From the NCBI RefSeq assembly GCF_050624435.1, contig NC_134537.1, positions 16,984,584 to 17,048,583 on the forward strand: a stretch of DNA of 64,000 bases, read 5' to 3'. The notes beneath the pieces were generated by a model. The model searched no databases, was not told the DNA's origin, and saw only the letters and a list, made by a program, of their open reading frames with translations. Shown piece by piece: positions 1 to 11,759 of the stretch. This DNA comes from Tenrec ecaudatus (taxonomy: Eukaryota > Chordata > Mammalia > Afrosoricida > Tenrecidae). Position numbers and translations under genes: made by a program. Within the stretch, counting starts at the first letter, position 1, and each line of letters begins with the position of its first letter.

Positions 1-95
1 TCAAAAGAAATCATAGACTCAGGAAAGTAAGCAGAAGCTTCTCAGAATCTGAATTTGTCCAGAGGAATGTTCACTAACATTCAGTGTGTTTCACA

Positions 96-205
96 AAGAT
101 GAGATTTACAGTGTCAGAAACCCACAGGGCCGATTCAGCTCTATCCTGTAGGGTCACTGTGAGCTTGAATTGATTAAATGGTGGTAAATTTTTAAGTTTG
201 GGATT
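96..205 (+). mobile_element. AfroSINE, 3' part
   Basis: The sequence has the AfroSINE 3' body: a cagaaacccacaggg block, a decayed 'ctctatcctgtagggtcactgtgag' block and the tail region. The tRNA-like 5' half is missing or too decayed to see. AfroSINEs are non-autonomous, tRNA-derived retroposons confined to Afrotheria, so this copy helps place the organism. Confidence 0.6.
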
Positions 206-344
206 TTTATGTGATTTATGACATCTCCATGATCACCAAAACTGATGAATAATTACAATGAAATCTGTGAGGCATAACTCAATCGTACCACTATGGGTTT
301 CTCTCATTTGTTCTACCATTGACAGGGTCTTTGATGTCTCACTA

Positions 345-500
345 CTTTTTATTCAACAATTTTATTAGCACTAATCCATATGTCATGAAATTCAATAGTT
401 TTATCATATCAAGAAGAATTGTACAATTTACAATTGTCACCATATTTAATTCTATAACATTTTCTTCTTTCTTATAGTCACTGTTATTCATGTAGTTATT
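345..500 (-). mobile_element. L1 3' UTR fragment, old
   Basis: An antisense L1 3' end: 'caattttattagcac' (complement of the AATAAA-bearing terminus) is followed by the block around 'atatcaagaagaattgtaca' and 'ttgtcaccatatttaattct'. The same blocks recur, less decayed, at 7893-8100. No coding part is present. Confidence 0.55.
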
Positions 501-504
501 TTTT

Positions 505-1220
505 TCCTAATGCGGCTAAAAATAGATACAAGAGAACACTGTCCAATTCCACTACTTCTACTTGTATAATTCAGTGTCATTGATTATGCAATTCATGTTG
601 TACAGCATTTTTTAATCACCATCTAGCAGCCCTACATTGGTTCTGTCTTTCTAGATTTTATTATACAATGCCATAGAAGATGATAAGTTACTGAACTTCT
701 TACAATCACTCTTCTAATATTGATATGTTCAAGACTATAAATATATAAGAATAATAGTGTCTAAATTCACATAAAATTAATTTCTTTATGTAATATCGAC
801 ATTAAATATTTCCCCTGATTTTTAGTCCCAGACAATTCTGACCTAATATACATATATAATATTTGAAATATATATGAAATAAATCTGGGATGAAAAATTG
901 CTGTGTAGGAACCATGAGGATCTACCTACTAAATTATAATATATGCAATTTCCCTTATGTTTATTTTTCTGGTTTGATATTTTGTCATAACCTGCCACAA
1001 TTTAAAATGTTTTATCTCCCATGGCTCCTTAAAACTTGATGGCTTTAACTGGGACCAGATAATTATCTTAAGTGCTTGAGGAGAGATGATAATTTTAATT
1101 AGACAATGACTAGAACTATTCAACTAGCTTAGCAAATTTTCTCTATCAAATGCAAGGTCAAAACACTATCCTGCTCTTTCTTTCTTCTGTCTTTCTGATA
1201 ATAAGACTCTTAAACTGTCC
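505..1220. other. AT-rich sequence, nothing recognised
   Basis: AT-rich sequence with many short poly-A and poly-T runs. I see no repeat family, RNA gene or credible exon. The 64-codon minus-strand frame at 929-1123 has no recognisable domain and looks like chance. Confidence 0.4.
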
Positions 1221-1224
1221 AAAT

Positions 1225-1845
1225 GGGTATCAACTAAAAGTATATGTATGTATAACACATATTTGCACATGTATTATACAAAGAGAAGGAGGAGCGAGAG
1301 AGAGAAATAGAGGACAATTCCAAATCTGGGTAGGTTCTAGGCCATGGGTCAAAAATTAGTCTGAAGGTTTCTTCTGGCTTGTATAATTGCATGGGCAGCA
1401 GCAACCAAGATCAACAGAAAGGTCACAGACTTGCAACTACAGAGGCAAATGAAACCAAGATCCACAAGTTAAATGGCACGGTGGATGATTCCCAGGATTG
1501 GCAGGCAATATCCATTCATTTCCAAAGGACTCCATGTTGATGTGCAATTCAGGATCCAGACAAAGCAAAAAGCAAGCAGACTTTTCCATAGCATCCACTT
1601 TGTAAGCTGATTCAGCCTCAAGGAAAGTTACTTTCAACTGATTGCATCAGAGGGGTGACCTCAGAAAGGACGTTTTATCTTCCCATGTCTTAAAACTGAT
1701 TGGCAGTGGTTACATTGTGTAATCAGATCATCAAGGATTACTAGTTACAGATTACTAGCACGAACTGCCAAACCACTGAGAATCCTACTCCACTCAAGGT
1801 GACATAAAACATTAACTCTCACTGGACAAATTTTCCGCATATTAG
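1225..1845 (+). repeat. Ancient mammalian interspersed repeat, copy 1
   Basis: Resembles a widespread placental repeat that starts with a TA/GA-rich stretch ('tacaaagagaaggaggagcg') and ends with 'ttcaactgattgcatcag', a decayed block and 'gtgacataaaacattaac'. A second copy with the same order lies at 22080-22620. I recognise the family by its conserved 3' end but cannot name it securely. The 66-codon minus frame inside has no family match I know. Confidence 0.5.
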
Positions 1846-1849
1846 TGCT

Positions 1850-2250
1850 TGTTTAGCCTGGAGGGCAAACCAAAGTTGAAGGACTTATGGGGGGGGTGAG
1901 AAAATTGTCATTTGTACTGGTTCAAACAAAGCAGAAGGTAGGAGAGGGACAGTGTGAATATGGGTGAATGTATACATATTAGGGTGTGTGGGCCAAGGTA
2001 TGTATCTGCACATTCATATACAATGAAGACCACCTAATTTTGGTTTTTTAATATTTAATTTTCTGAAGTCATTAACACAAGACTTAAATTTTCCTTAAGA
2101 TTCTCTAAACATTTTTAATTAAAATTTTCATTTCTCTAAAAATTTAGATTAATTTGAAATTTTAATAATGCAAGGCATACTTTACCAGGTTCTCCTCACT
2201 GGTCATATCTTCTGATTAGAGTTGACTATCACAACCAAGATGCTGACATA
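1850..2250. other. Unassigned spacer
   Basis: Contains an 8-base G run near 1890 and several AT-rich stretches. No repeat or coding signal was recognised. Confidence 0.35.
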
Positions 2251-2254
2251 AAAT

Positions 2255-2930
2255 GGTCAAGATACAGCACACCTTCATCACCACAAAGATCCTTTTTGGC
2301 CACACCCACTTTTCACTTCTCTCCCCATTATCTACGGAACTCCTGGCATCCACTAATATGGTCTCCATTTTACGTATCTCGTCGCTTCAGGAAAGTTACA
2401 TAAACAGAATCATATGGCTTGTAACCTTTGAGATTGGATATTTTCTGCTGCTCAGCATAATTGATTTAGTATGTATTGGTAGTTTTTTCCTTTTTTATTT
2501 TGTGTAGTATTTCATGATCTCGAGTTTTCACTACTTGGTTGTGCGGTGTTTTCATTTGATGATTATTTATAGTTTCGATATATATTTGAATTCAGACTTT
2601 AGTTACAACATTAGTCTTCATTTCTCTGAGATAAATGTGCATTGTTGGCTTGCATGGTAGTTGCTTGTTAAACATTGTTGGTTGGTGTGGTCGTTGCTGG
2701 TTTAATTTATTAAGCATCTGAAAAAAATGTTTCCCCTAAAAGCTGGTGTCATTTTACATTCCTAAAAGCGAAGTATCCATGTCAGCATTTGTTATTGATT
2801 GATCCCCCGCTTACAGCCATTGACATAGATGTGTTGTTAAATAGCATTAGATTTTAATTTCCATTTCCTTAATGATTAATATATTAGACGATATTGTGTG
2901 CATATTTGCTTTGGGTTTCTTTTGCTCTTT
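2255..2930 (-). mobile_element. Old mammalian L1, ORF2 3' part/3' UTR, antisense
   Basis: Read on the plus strand it follows the familiar antisense profile of old L1M elements: 'cataaacagaatcatatggc', 'ctgctgctcagcataattg', then a 'cagcatttgttattg' block and 'tttccatttccttaatgatt'. The reading frame is destroyed. The 84-codon plus frame at 2253-2507 is antisense and not a gene. Confidence 0.6.
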
Positions 2931-2989
2931 GAGGCTGGGAGTTTTCTTAAAGTCTACATTTGTTGCTATGAAAGTTCCTCTCAGTAGTG

Positions 2990-3545
2990 TTCTACCTTCA
3001 GCCTTTTGAACTGTTCCATTGGGATTTTATCAATGCCTGATACCTTGCTGTTTGGTAAAGCTTTCAGTGCAGCTGGGATGTCTTCCTTCAGTACTATTGA
3101 TTCTCACTTATACGCGACCAATTGAAATGGTTCCATGTCCTCTTCAGAATCTGGCCTACATTTCTGGCAGCTCTCTGTCAATGTACTGCTGCAACCATTG
3201 CTGGATGATCTTTACAGAGTTTTACTTATGTGTGATGTCAATAATATTGTTCTATAGTTTGTGCATTCTGTTGGGTTACCTTTTTTTTGGAATGGGCACA
3301 GGTACGGATTTTTTTCCAGGCAGTTGGCTAAGAAGCTGTCTTCCAAATTTCCAGTCATAGACCAGTAAGGGCTTCCTGTGCTTCACGCGCCTGTTGAAGC
3401 ATTCCAATTGGTCTTCCACTGATGCCTGAGACTTCCTTTTGGGGTAATGCTTATCGTGCAGTTCCAATGCCTTCCTTCAGTGCTGTTGATTCACACGAGC
3501 ACACTCCCAATTGGAATGGCTGAATGTCAATTAGTTCATAAGTGA
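2990..3545 (-). mobile_element. RTE LINE fragments, endonuclease-RT linker and RT
   Basis: Antisense RTE-clade LINE. The region holds 'ttctggcagctctctgtcaa', 'tgatgtcaataatattgttc' and 'ttggaatgggcaca', which are complements of the RT fingers/palm region. The block ending 'ccttcagtactattgattct' at about 3000-3140 recurs at about 3450-3530 as 'ccttcagtgctgttgattca'. So either two RTE copies abut here or an internal part was duplicated. The frames at 3019-3360 (plus) and 3276-3467 (minus) are fragments of this element. Confidence 0.75.
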
Positions 3546-3549
3546 TTTT

Positions 3550-4785
3550 TCTAGTTTCATAGGAGTGCAGGTCTTCCCTCCTTTGGGGACCTCTCTAGTA
3601 GTTAATGAAGAGATCTTTGGGGGCTTGTTATCTGGTTATCATATTTCTCTAGGCCCCCAAGGAAGATGATTTTAAACTCTTTAGAGAAAACAGCTTGAAA
3701 GTACAAAAATGCTTCCTCAAGGTGAAAATTAGTAGTGCTGCTGATGGTGAAGGGCTCATCTTGACTACTGGCGAGTGGCCCAACTCACTTCCATTCACTC
3801 CCACTTCCTTCCCCACGCAAGCCGGCCCTTCCTACACCACCTGAACTCACTCAATCAAACGTCTTGCCTTGCTGGTCTCTGGGAGCCCAGAATGGATAGC
3901 GGACTCAGTGGGCAGAATGGGACAGACATATTCAGCATCCAATAACTATTTTTCTCCATTTATTATTATTATTTTCATTCTTGTTTACTCCTTCTCCCCT
4001 CCACCTATGAAGACCACCCCCCCCTACATCGCATATATGGACATTCTAATCCTTCAAAAGGATAAGCATTCTTCACCGCAACTGCAGTTTCAGTTTTTAC
4101 TTTTTGAGTTTTGTTTTATTCTATTTCGCCCCACCCTTCTATGGGTACATGTGCCTCCCAAGAAGACCCTAGCAAGCAACACACACCTAAACCAGGTTTG
4201 CTGGTTTTACATTAAGACAGGCTTTGTTTTGTTTTATCCCCAAGTTCCCTGAAGCACAATGCTGTCCACATTTACACTGCCATCGCAACAGAATTCCAGA
4301 TCCACATCGGGGACACATCTGATCTTTTCCCCCTTCCAGCTATTCTCTGAACATACACATTTTTAGGGGGCTTTTGTTTATATTTTGTCTTCCTATTGTT
4401 CTAGCTTTTTTTCTGCTCATATTTTTCTTTCACTTAATGGTTTCTTCTTGAAATCTACTTCTAAATATGTAGATATAGATATAAATTATCTTCTTCTAAT
4501 TTGATTATTATATCACATTTTTCTCCCATACCATCAGGATGTTTATTGAGTCTTATTATCTCTCTAAAAATACATTTTCCCAATTTTTTTTGGCTAGCCA
4601 ATTTTTCAATCCTCATCCCCCCACTACTTTTCTCTCTTATCCTCCTCTCTCTAGTTTTCTCCATTTCACCATCATGTTTTCTAGCTCCTGTTATACTTTC
4701 TCCACATAATTAGACACAGCTAACCACACTTAAGAGACCCAGCAGTCCACACATCACAGCACGAAGCAGTGAACAGCAGTCAAAT
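3550..4785. other. Unassigned sequence upstream of an L1
   Basis: Repeat-poor to about 3950, with a modest GC-richer patch at 3770-3900. After that it is pyrimidine-rich on the plus strand ('tccttctcccctccaccta', 'cctcatccccccactac'). The second part could be the 5' UTR or ORF1 zone of the L1 that follows, but I cannot align it. The 127-codon frame at 3869-4252 has no recognisable domain. Confidence 0.3.
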
Positions 4786-4789
4786 AAAT

Positions 4790-7560
4790 GACATACACAA
4801 AAGTAATTTAAAAAACAATCTCAAACAACTGAAAACCACCCAAATCTATAGAGTACTTTGAAAAATAATTTCTGAATTTATAACATATAGAATTTCAATT
4901 AGTGATGCTTAGGTGACTTTAAGAGATGTGGGAAATTCTTATGAGAACAACCAAAATAATTTTTAAAACTAGAAATCATACACCAAGAAGATTACAGTAA
5001 TAATAGTAATATAACTGAATCGGATGTCATGGTAAAAGACCTGAAAAACAGAATGAAATAAGAGGAAAATCAATCAGTATCCTCAAAGCCAATAACTCCG
5101 ACTAAAACCAACAAGAGAAACAATGTACAAAGGAGCAAACGAATCTGAAGGAACAACCGTAATGGTGTGGGACACTAACAAGGTAAACGAGTTATGCTTC
5201 ATTGTCATCTCAGAGCAAGATGAAAACAAATTATGCAGAGTTAACAAAATGATAAGACAAGGTAGAAAATCAATGCAGTATCACAAAGGAAAATAAAACA
5301 ATTACTAAAAAAATTGAGAACACTCCAAACAGAATATATCCCAAAAGGAAAACATGACATATCACAGTCAAACTCTCTAATTTCAAGGAAAATCCTGAGG
5401 CCAGCTAGGGATTAAAGAACAGGCAGTCACAAAGGAAAACCCATAGGATAAACTTTCTAGATGAAAGTATTCAGGAAAGAAGACTATGACATGAAATATA
5501 AAATTCTGACAGAAAAAAATATATATTGTACCAATTGAGAAGTCTTTGTTTAGGAAAACCATCCCTCAAGTATGAGAGAGAAAGAAAGGAATTTTTAGAT
5601 AATTATAAAGTAATGTGATTTGTAAAAATAATATCTGCATCACATATATATTAACTGGATCAATACGGACAGAAAATCCACAACAACAGCAGGCGTGCCT
5701 GAGAGCAACAGCACCTAGAAACTAACACACTGAAAGCGGCTTTCAAAATAGCACAGAATTAGAAGAGGATAAAAAACACAATAAAACACACACACCAAAG
5801 GAGAAAAGGATGCAAAATGACAGCAACAGACGCATAGATCCAAATGACGATGAATATCAATACATTGAATACATCACTCAAAAGAGTTGTAGACTGGATT
5901 AAGAAATCCTATCTATATGCTGTCTACAAGAGACACACCTTAAATTCAAATACAGAGATAGACCAAAAATCAAAGGATGAATGAAAATCTACCTAGCCAA
6001 TGACAACCATAAAAAAGATAAGAGAGACAATATTAATCAGTGGTAAAATAGATTTCAAAGCAAATAACATAATGAGACTAGGGTGGGTACTAGATAATGA
6101 TGAAAGGAACAATAAGCTAAGAAGACATAACCATAATAAACATATAGACCCCAATAAAACCCGTTAAATGCATCTGTTATCTCTTCACAGACATGCAGAG
6201 GAAAATAGCGAGCACAACGATGATATTAGGACACATCGTACATCATCCTCATGGAAATTAAAAAAAAGAATTGCTAAAACACAGCCAAGCAGCTTTACCT
6301 CCCAGACACACAGCACACGACACAGCAGCAACATGGTATATATTCTTGTCCAGGATACACAGTACATACTCTAGACTAGACCACATGTTAAGTCATAAAG
6401 CAAGCCTTAAGAAATTTTTAAAAAGCATTGAAATATCAAATCTATTTTCTCATATCACAATGCTATAAAACTGGAAATCAATAATGGAAAGAGCAGGAAT
6501 ATAAAAATAAACACAGAACAACAGACTGCTTAAAAATGACTGGGCAATAGATCAAATAAGTGATGAAATTGAGAATGACAGCACAACATGCAAAAATCTT
6601 TGGAACACAACTAATGCCAATTACCACAGGGCAATCTATAGCAATCACTGTGTGCATGTAAAAAGAAGACAAAACTAAAATCAGCCTTGGAACAAAACAC
6701 CTCCACCAGCTACAATGAGGGCAACAAATTAAACCTTACAACAACAGGAGAAAGGAAATTAAAAAGACCAAATAAACGATAACCAAAAAAATGGAAAAAT
6801 CAACAAGAAGCTGGTTCTTTGAAAGGATTAACAAAACCAACAAACTGCTGGCAAATTTGACAAGAAAAAGAAGATACAAATTTCTAGAAAAGAGTGAAAG
6901 AGTGACATTATAGCAGGTCCCAATGAAGTAGCAAGAATAATATAGTACTACCATACTGTCCTCTAATAAATTTGTACTCTAATTAGAGTACTACTGTCCT
7001 CTAATAAATTTGATAGCCTAGAATAAATGGACAAATTCGTAGAAATACACCAACGACTCCAATCAATGCAGACAGACGTAGAAAACCTCAACGGTCACAT
7101 AGCAAAAGAAGACATAGAGGAGTTCTTCCAAGAACTTCCAATCAAGAACACTCAGGACCAAATGGCTTCACAAGGAAGTTCTCCCAAGTATTCAGCGAAA
7201 TGCTGCCACCAATTCCCCAATGACGATTCCAGAATGTTACGGAGACAGCAGACTCCCAAACTAATTCTATGAAGCAAGCATAACCCGGATACCAAAATTA
7301 GGCAACGATGCTAAAAGAATAGAAAACTATAGACAAATATCTTTCATGAACAAACTCTCAAAAAATAATTTGGGCAATAGAATTAAATAATATATCTAAA
7401 AACAAACAAACAAACAAACAAACAAAAAACCTCATTATGACCAAGTGGAATATACTAGAGATGCAAAGATACATAAGAAAAACAATCAATGTAACTAAAC
7501 ATAAACAAGACAAGGAATAAGAACCGCATGATAATAGCAAAAGATGATAAGTTAATCTTA
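4790..7560 (+). mobile_element. Degenerate L1, end of ORF1 to RT of ORF2
   Basis: A decayed sense-strand L1. From about 5850 the order of the ORF2 endonuclease is visible: 'ctatatgctgtctacaagag', 'atagatttcaaagcaaataa', 'aacataatgagac', then a block corresponding to 'ggatagatcatatgttaggc' near 6370. The linker 'agctggttctttgaaaggat' is at 6808 and the start of RT, 'aacccggataccaaaatta', at 7282. The element continues to the 'catgataatagcaaaagatg' block near 7550 and is cut off there by SINEs. All frames are broken, and the longest open stretch is 81 codons (7027-7272). The 5' boundary is uncertain. A (CAAA)n run at 7399-7428 lies inside it. Confidence 0.75.
7399..7428 (+). repeat. (AAAC)n microsatellite
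   Basis: About seven tandem aaac units inside the decayed L1 RT region, probably grown from an A-rich stretch of the element. Confidence 0.85.
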
Positions 7561-7585
7561 TTTTACCATAATTGTTTCTAATCTT

Positions 7586-7705
7586 TGGTAGTAGAGCTGG
7601 TGGCATACCAGTTATGCATGGGGCTGCTAACCACCTGATCAGCAGATCCAAACCACTGGCCACTCCATGGGAGAAGCTAGGTTAACAGAAACCCACTGTC
7701 ATAAA
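7586..7705 (+). mobile_element. AfroSINE, 5' half
   Basis: The tRNA-like head is visible: 'gagctggtggcataccag', 'gcatggggctgctaaccac' (A-box/anticodon region) and 'gatcagcagatccaaaccac' (B-box region), then 'ctccatgggagaagc' and a cut-off 'cagaaacccac'. The 3' half is missing where an opposite-strand copy begins. Confidence 0.8.
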
Positions 7706-7886
7706 GTCCATTTCATTTCTTAGTGACCATATAGGATGGAGCAGAACTGTCTGTAGTGTTCCCAAGGCTCTCGGTCTATATGGAAGCACACTGACAGCTC
7801 TCTCATGGAACAGCTGGTGGTTCTAACTAGGAACTTTTTGGCTAGCAGCCTGGGAATTTAATCACTGTACCATAGGGCTTTCTTTC
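7706..7886 (-). mobile_element. AfroSINE, nearly complete
   Basis: Complement of the SINE: 'gtgaccataTAggatggagcagaactg' on the plus strand is the complement of the conserved tail block. It is followed by the mid-body, 'cagctggtggttctaactag', 'agcagcctgggaatttaatc' and 'ggcttt', which is the 5' end. It abuts an opposite-strand copy, giving an inverted pair. Confidence 0.8.
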
Positions 7887-7892
7887 CTTTCT

Positions 7893-8480
7893 TTCTTTTT
7901 AATCCTTTTATCAGGAGCTCTTACAGATAGCATAACATTCCATAGTTCAATCACATCAAGCACTGTTGTACAATTGCTACCACAATCCGTTTCAAAACAT
8001 TCTCTTTCTTCTTGAACTCCTTGATATCAGCTTCCCTTTATCCCTTCCCGCCCCCACCTTACCTCCCAGGAACCTTTATTTATTATTTATTTCCCCTATT
8101 ATCTATCTAGATATATATAGCCAAATCTTAAACATCCAATGTATCAATTCACACACAATTCCATTGTTCAATTCCATCAAATAGGGGTATGCAGTCATCA
8201 ATGCTACCAGTTCTCTATCCTCCTACCCCTCTCTTCCCACACCCTCAGGGAACTGTTACTCCTGTTACTGTTTCTTAAGGGTTATATATCTTGGCTTTCA
8301 TGTATCAAAGGATCTTAAATATACAAATGAACATAAGTAAATCTAACATGATTAATATGGCAAAACAAATAAAAAACATAACAGTAATGGAAGGGAAGAA
8401 CTAGAGGATGGTTACAAGGCACCCACCAGAGAAACAATTTTATAATTCTTAACACAAAGAAGTTACAGATTAGCATCCAA
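7893..8480 (-). mobile_element. L1 3' UTR (afrotherian type), antisense
   Basis: Starts with 'aatccttttatcaggagctc' (complement of the AATAAA-bearing terminus) and continues through 'aagcactgttgtacaattgc', 'aacattctctttcttcttg' and a long C-rich tract to 'ttatatatcttggctttcat'. The same family supplies the copies at 36013 and 44165. It is non-coding apart from chance frames. Confidence 0.75.
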
Positions 8481-8794
8481 GTTTACATATGTTGTAAATC
8501 AACAGTTGGTTTAATATGTTGACAATGGCATGAGAAAAACCCACAGCTGTGGTTATCAAGAATGATTTAAATTGGATGGTCTCTCATGGCTTCAAAATAC
8601 ATCATTACTTAATGCAGCTAGTACTCTAACCAAATTACAGCTGAAGGCCTTCGCCACTGAGCTTGAATTTCCAGTTTTTATGTATTGTTGCTACTTTCAC
8701 ATCTTAATTCCTTCTCATCTAGTGATAACACCATGCTGGTGTCATTTAATTAGACTTTTGTAACCTATGCTTACTTTCTCTTAGCTCTTTTAAC

Positions 8795-8905
8795 TACTCC
8801 CAGGAAGAGGTAGTGTCGAAAGCCACATGGGTGTTTCTGCTCTGTCTTATTAGGGTTGCTATGGGTCAGAATTGACTCAGTGGCACTGAGTTTGGACTTT
8901 GATCT
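8795..8905 (+). mobile_element. AfroSINE, 3' part
   Basis: Contains 'ctgctctgtcttattagggt', 'gctatgggtcagaattgact' and 'cagtggcactgagtttgg', the conserved 3' end. The tRNA-like head is absent. Confidence 0.85.
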
Positions 8906-9624
8906 TTTCCTTCAGCTGACAAATTGGGACAATTTCTATTCCTATTCCTGCTTATCCATATCTATGTGAATTATAAGTACATGAGATTTATCTAAAACAC
9001 TGTGTCCAGTTACTCATGACCTGAACATTTTCAGTAATACTCAAAGAAGTGAAGAAATGCACAACATTATCTAGCATTGCATTAGTGCGTTTTAAACAAT
9101 GTGGCTGGGATTATGCCAGAAAGTTGTGTTTATTTTTGTAGTTTGTTGGCTTCCCAGTAGCATTATATTGATAGAAATTAATATAAATGTATTTCCCTGA
9201 AGGTTGTCATCTATGTTATCCACTCACTGTAAAATAAAAAATGTCACAGAAAAAGAAGTATAATTTTTCATTATTGACTTCCTAAATTTGCTTAGCATCC
9301 CATTTTCTTACATCAAGTGTACTCTTCAGCTCCAAGTATAGTATTCCAAAACTGCTAAGAAATTATCCCCGCAAAGATAATAAACATTCTTAACGGATGT
9401 GCTCAGATAAGGTATCAAGCTATACCTCACAGAATTATTCAAAGGATAAAATGAGTTGTCTCACCCTTCTATTACCCTGAAAAGCTCTTAGACCCCTTGA
9501 GAATGAGAGTTCTGCCTTCTGCTTCCTTGTCCTCAAAGTCTTTTCTCTTCATAGAAGGTTCCCCACAATGCTCATTAGCCAAAACGTCTTCCTCTTTTCA
9601 CCGATCTTCATAACTAAGCACTAT
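8906..9624. other. Unique-looking spacer
   Basis: Moderate AT content. No repeat, exon or RNA gene was recognised. Confidence 0.35.
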
Positions 9625-10650
9625 GACCTTTCCCAGGTCTGATTTCTTTTGAGAACACGCCCAAATTACGGGACACAAAGTCTCCCCACCCTTCCCTCAG
9701 AGAAGCATACTGGCTGTACTTCTTCCAATATAGATTTGCTTGTTCTGGCGGTCCATGGAATGTTCAATATTATTCAAATGCACCAAAATCCAAGGGCATC
9801 AGTTCCCTTGCATTTCTCCTTTGCCATTGTCCAACTTTCCCAAGCATATGAGGCAATCGAAAACACCACGGCTTGAGTCAGGCGAGCTTATTTCTCAAAG
9901 AGACATGGATGCTCTTTAACCCTTTAAATTCAATTCTGTCCTCGTTTATCATAGTATTAGCCAATGGTCCAATTGTGAGGGATTTTGTTTCTTTACTTTG
10001 AATCCATACCGAAGGCTGTATACATTGATTTTCATCAGTAAGTGAATTGTGTCCTCTTCACTTCCAGTAAGCAAGGTTATGTCATGTCATCTGCGAATCT
10101 CAGGTTGCTAATGAGCTTTTTTCCAATCCTGATGCTGTGTTCCTCCTATAATACAGTTTCTTAGATAATTTGCTCAGTTACTGATTGAATAAATATGCTA
10201 AAGGATCCAGCCCTGACACATACCTCCAACTTTGTTGTCTTCAAACTTGGTGTATTCCATATTCTGTTGTGATTAAAGAATGCTTGCAGCTGTTTTTTCT
10301 TTCCCATTTTAAGTTGTGCCATGTCACAACTTAAATTAAGGACATCTAAAAAGCTTTCCTTCATTCATATCATTACAGTTGACTCTGCTTTGAGTGGGAA
10401 ACTCTGTTCCAGTATGTTTTGAGTGTCTTCCAGCACGAGGAACGTATCTTCTGTTATTCTGCCTGACAATGTTGCCCTGCTATCCAGGAGATGTTAAGTA
10501 GTTAATATTTCAGACGTGTACCACCTATTTCTTCTTCCTCATCTGTTTTAATTGGGAAGCTCATATAACCTATCAATCATGTGTGACCTTGCCGGTATTT
10601 GAAATGCTGGTGGCATAGAATCACAAGATCACCACCACAGTTTGACAAAT
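9625..10650 (-). mobile_element. RTE LINE, 3' end to 5' region with internal deletion
   Basis: Antisense RTE. Going up the plus strand: 'tggctgtacttcttccaata', 'gcatatgaggcaatcgaaaa', 'gtcatctgcgaatctcaggt' (complement of the RT active-site region) and 'tgctcagttactgattgaat'. After about 10220 it switches to the element's 5' region ('ctgttttttctttccc', 'gttgactctgctttgagtgg', 'ggtatttgaaatgctggtgg'). Most of the RT fingers and the endonuclease are therefore deleted. Confidence 0.75.
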
Positions 10651-11235
10651 TCATAGACTAACATTTATTATTAAATATGTGGCCACCTTTGCATTCATTA
10701 ACAATTAGGGTTTTATGGATCATGAGAATGACAGCTTTATCTCAAATTGTTATGAAAAATAAATGTCCTTATCCTCTACACACAATTTTATTGAAATTCA
10801 TTATTGTTACAAAATTAACAAAATACTACTTGCTAATATTATATAACATACCCTACTGTATACTACATTACATGCAGAGACACACAATTAAATATATATA
10901 CATTATTCATGTATACAATAGCTAAAATATGAATACTATGCACTTTTGTGCTATTTTCTACACAGATAAAAATTATAGCTTTACATAGAAATCAAACAGT
11001 ATCACTTTAGACAAAAAGCAAATCAACCGCTAGAAAAAAAAGATACAAACAAAAGCAGTTTATTTGTATCAAGTAATTGTTTTAGCCCTAGTCTTAAGGA
11101 ACAAAAGTAATTTCATCCCACTCTCTACTCTTTTATATTTTCTGCCATTACTTAAGTGACACTTGGAGATAAGAGCAGAGTTATTTCAATTCTCTTTACA
11201 CATCACATTGTAATTGTAAATGCAGTTCTCTGACA
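10651..11235. other. AT-rich spacer
   Basis: Low-complexity AT-rich sequence with no recognised element. The 82-codon frame at 10677-10925 shows no domain. Confidence 0.35.
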
Positions 11236-11605
11236 ATGCGAGCACCTGGAGAGCAGGATTCATATTCTGTTCAGCTTTGCACACCCGACACCTCTACTGT
11301 CTGTCAAACCATCATTAAGCTTTCGTTTCCAAGGTTGTTCGGCATGTTTGAGGAGCATGAGAAAGACCATCAGCACTCGAGGGGAGATGGATGGAGCTGT
11401 GCTCAAGGAGCGAAGTATGGCGGCTTGAATGGCGCATTGAGAGTCCGACAGGCACCAGCTTTCGTCATTAGAATATTTTGTCTTCTTTGCCTTCACCTCG
11501 TCTATGAGCACTATCTTTCACTCACTCAGATCTGGGCCCTAACACAGGTCTGCATTAAATGGCTCTCCGTAACACTGGCTGATTGGACATGCAGTAGACG
11601 TTAAA
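11236..11605. other. GC-richer unclassified segment, open on both strands
   Basis: Base composition changes abruptly relative to both flanks. A 122-codon frame (11236-11604, plus) and an 83-codon frame (11260-11511, minus) are both open. I recognise no domain on either strand. The segment could be an old pseudogene fragment, a low-copy repeat or part of an LTR. Openness on both strands mainly reflects higher GC over a short span. Confidence 0.3.
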
Positions 11606-11759
11606 ACAAGAGAGAATATCTCTAGTATTTAAAATGGATTGATTCCATGTTCTCTCCAGGAATTTGAACCAATGACAAGCATGTAGGTTAAAATAATGGG
11701 TGCATAATTTATTTCATAATTTTATACACACAAACACACTGTGTTGATAAGTACACAAC

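Noticed and set aside
3869-4252. 127-codon plus-strand ORF
   Set aside because: No domain, biased residues from pyrimidine-rich DNA, no splice or promoter context, and it lies next to L1 sequence.
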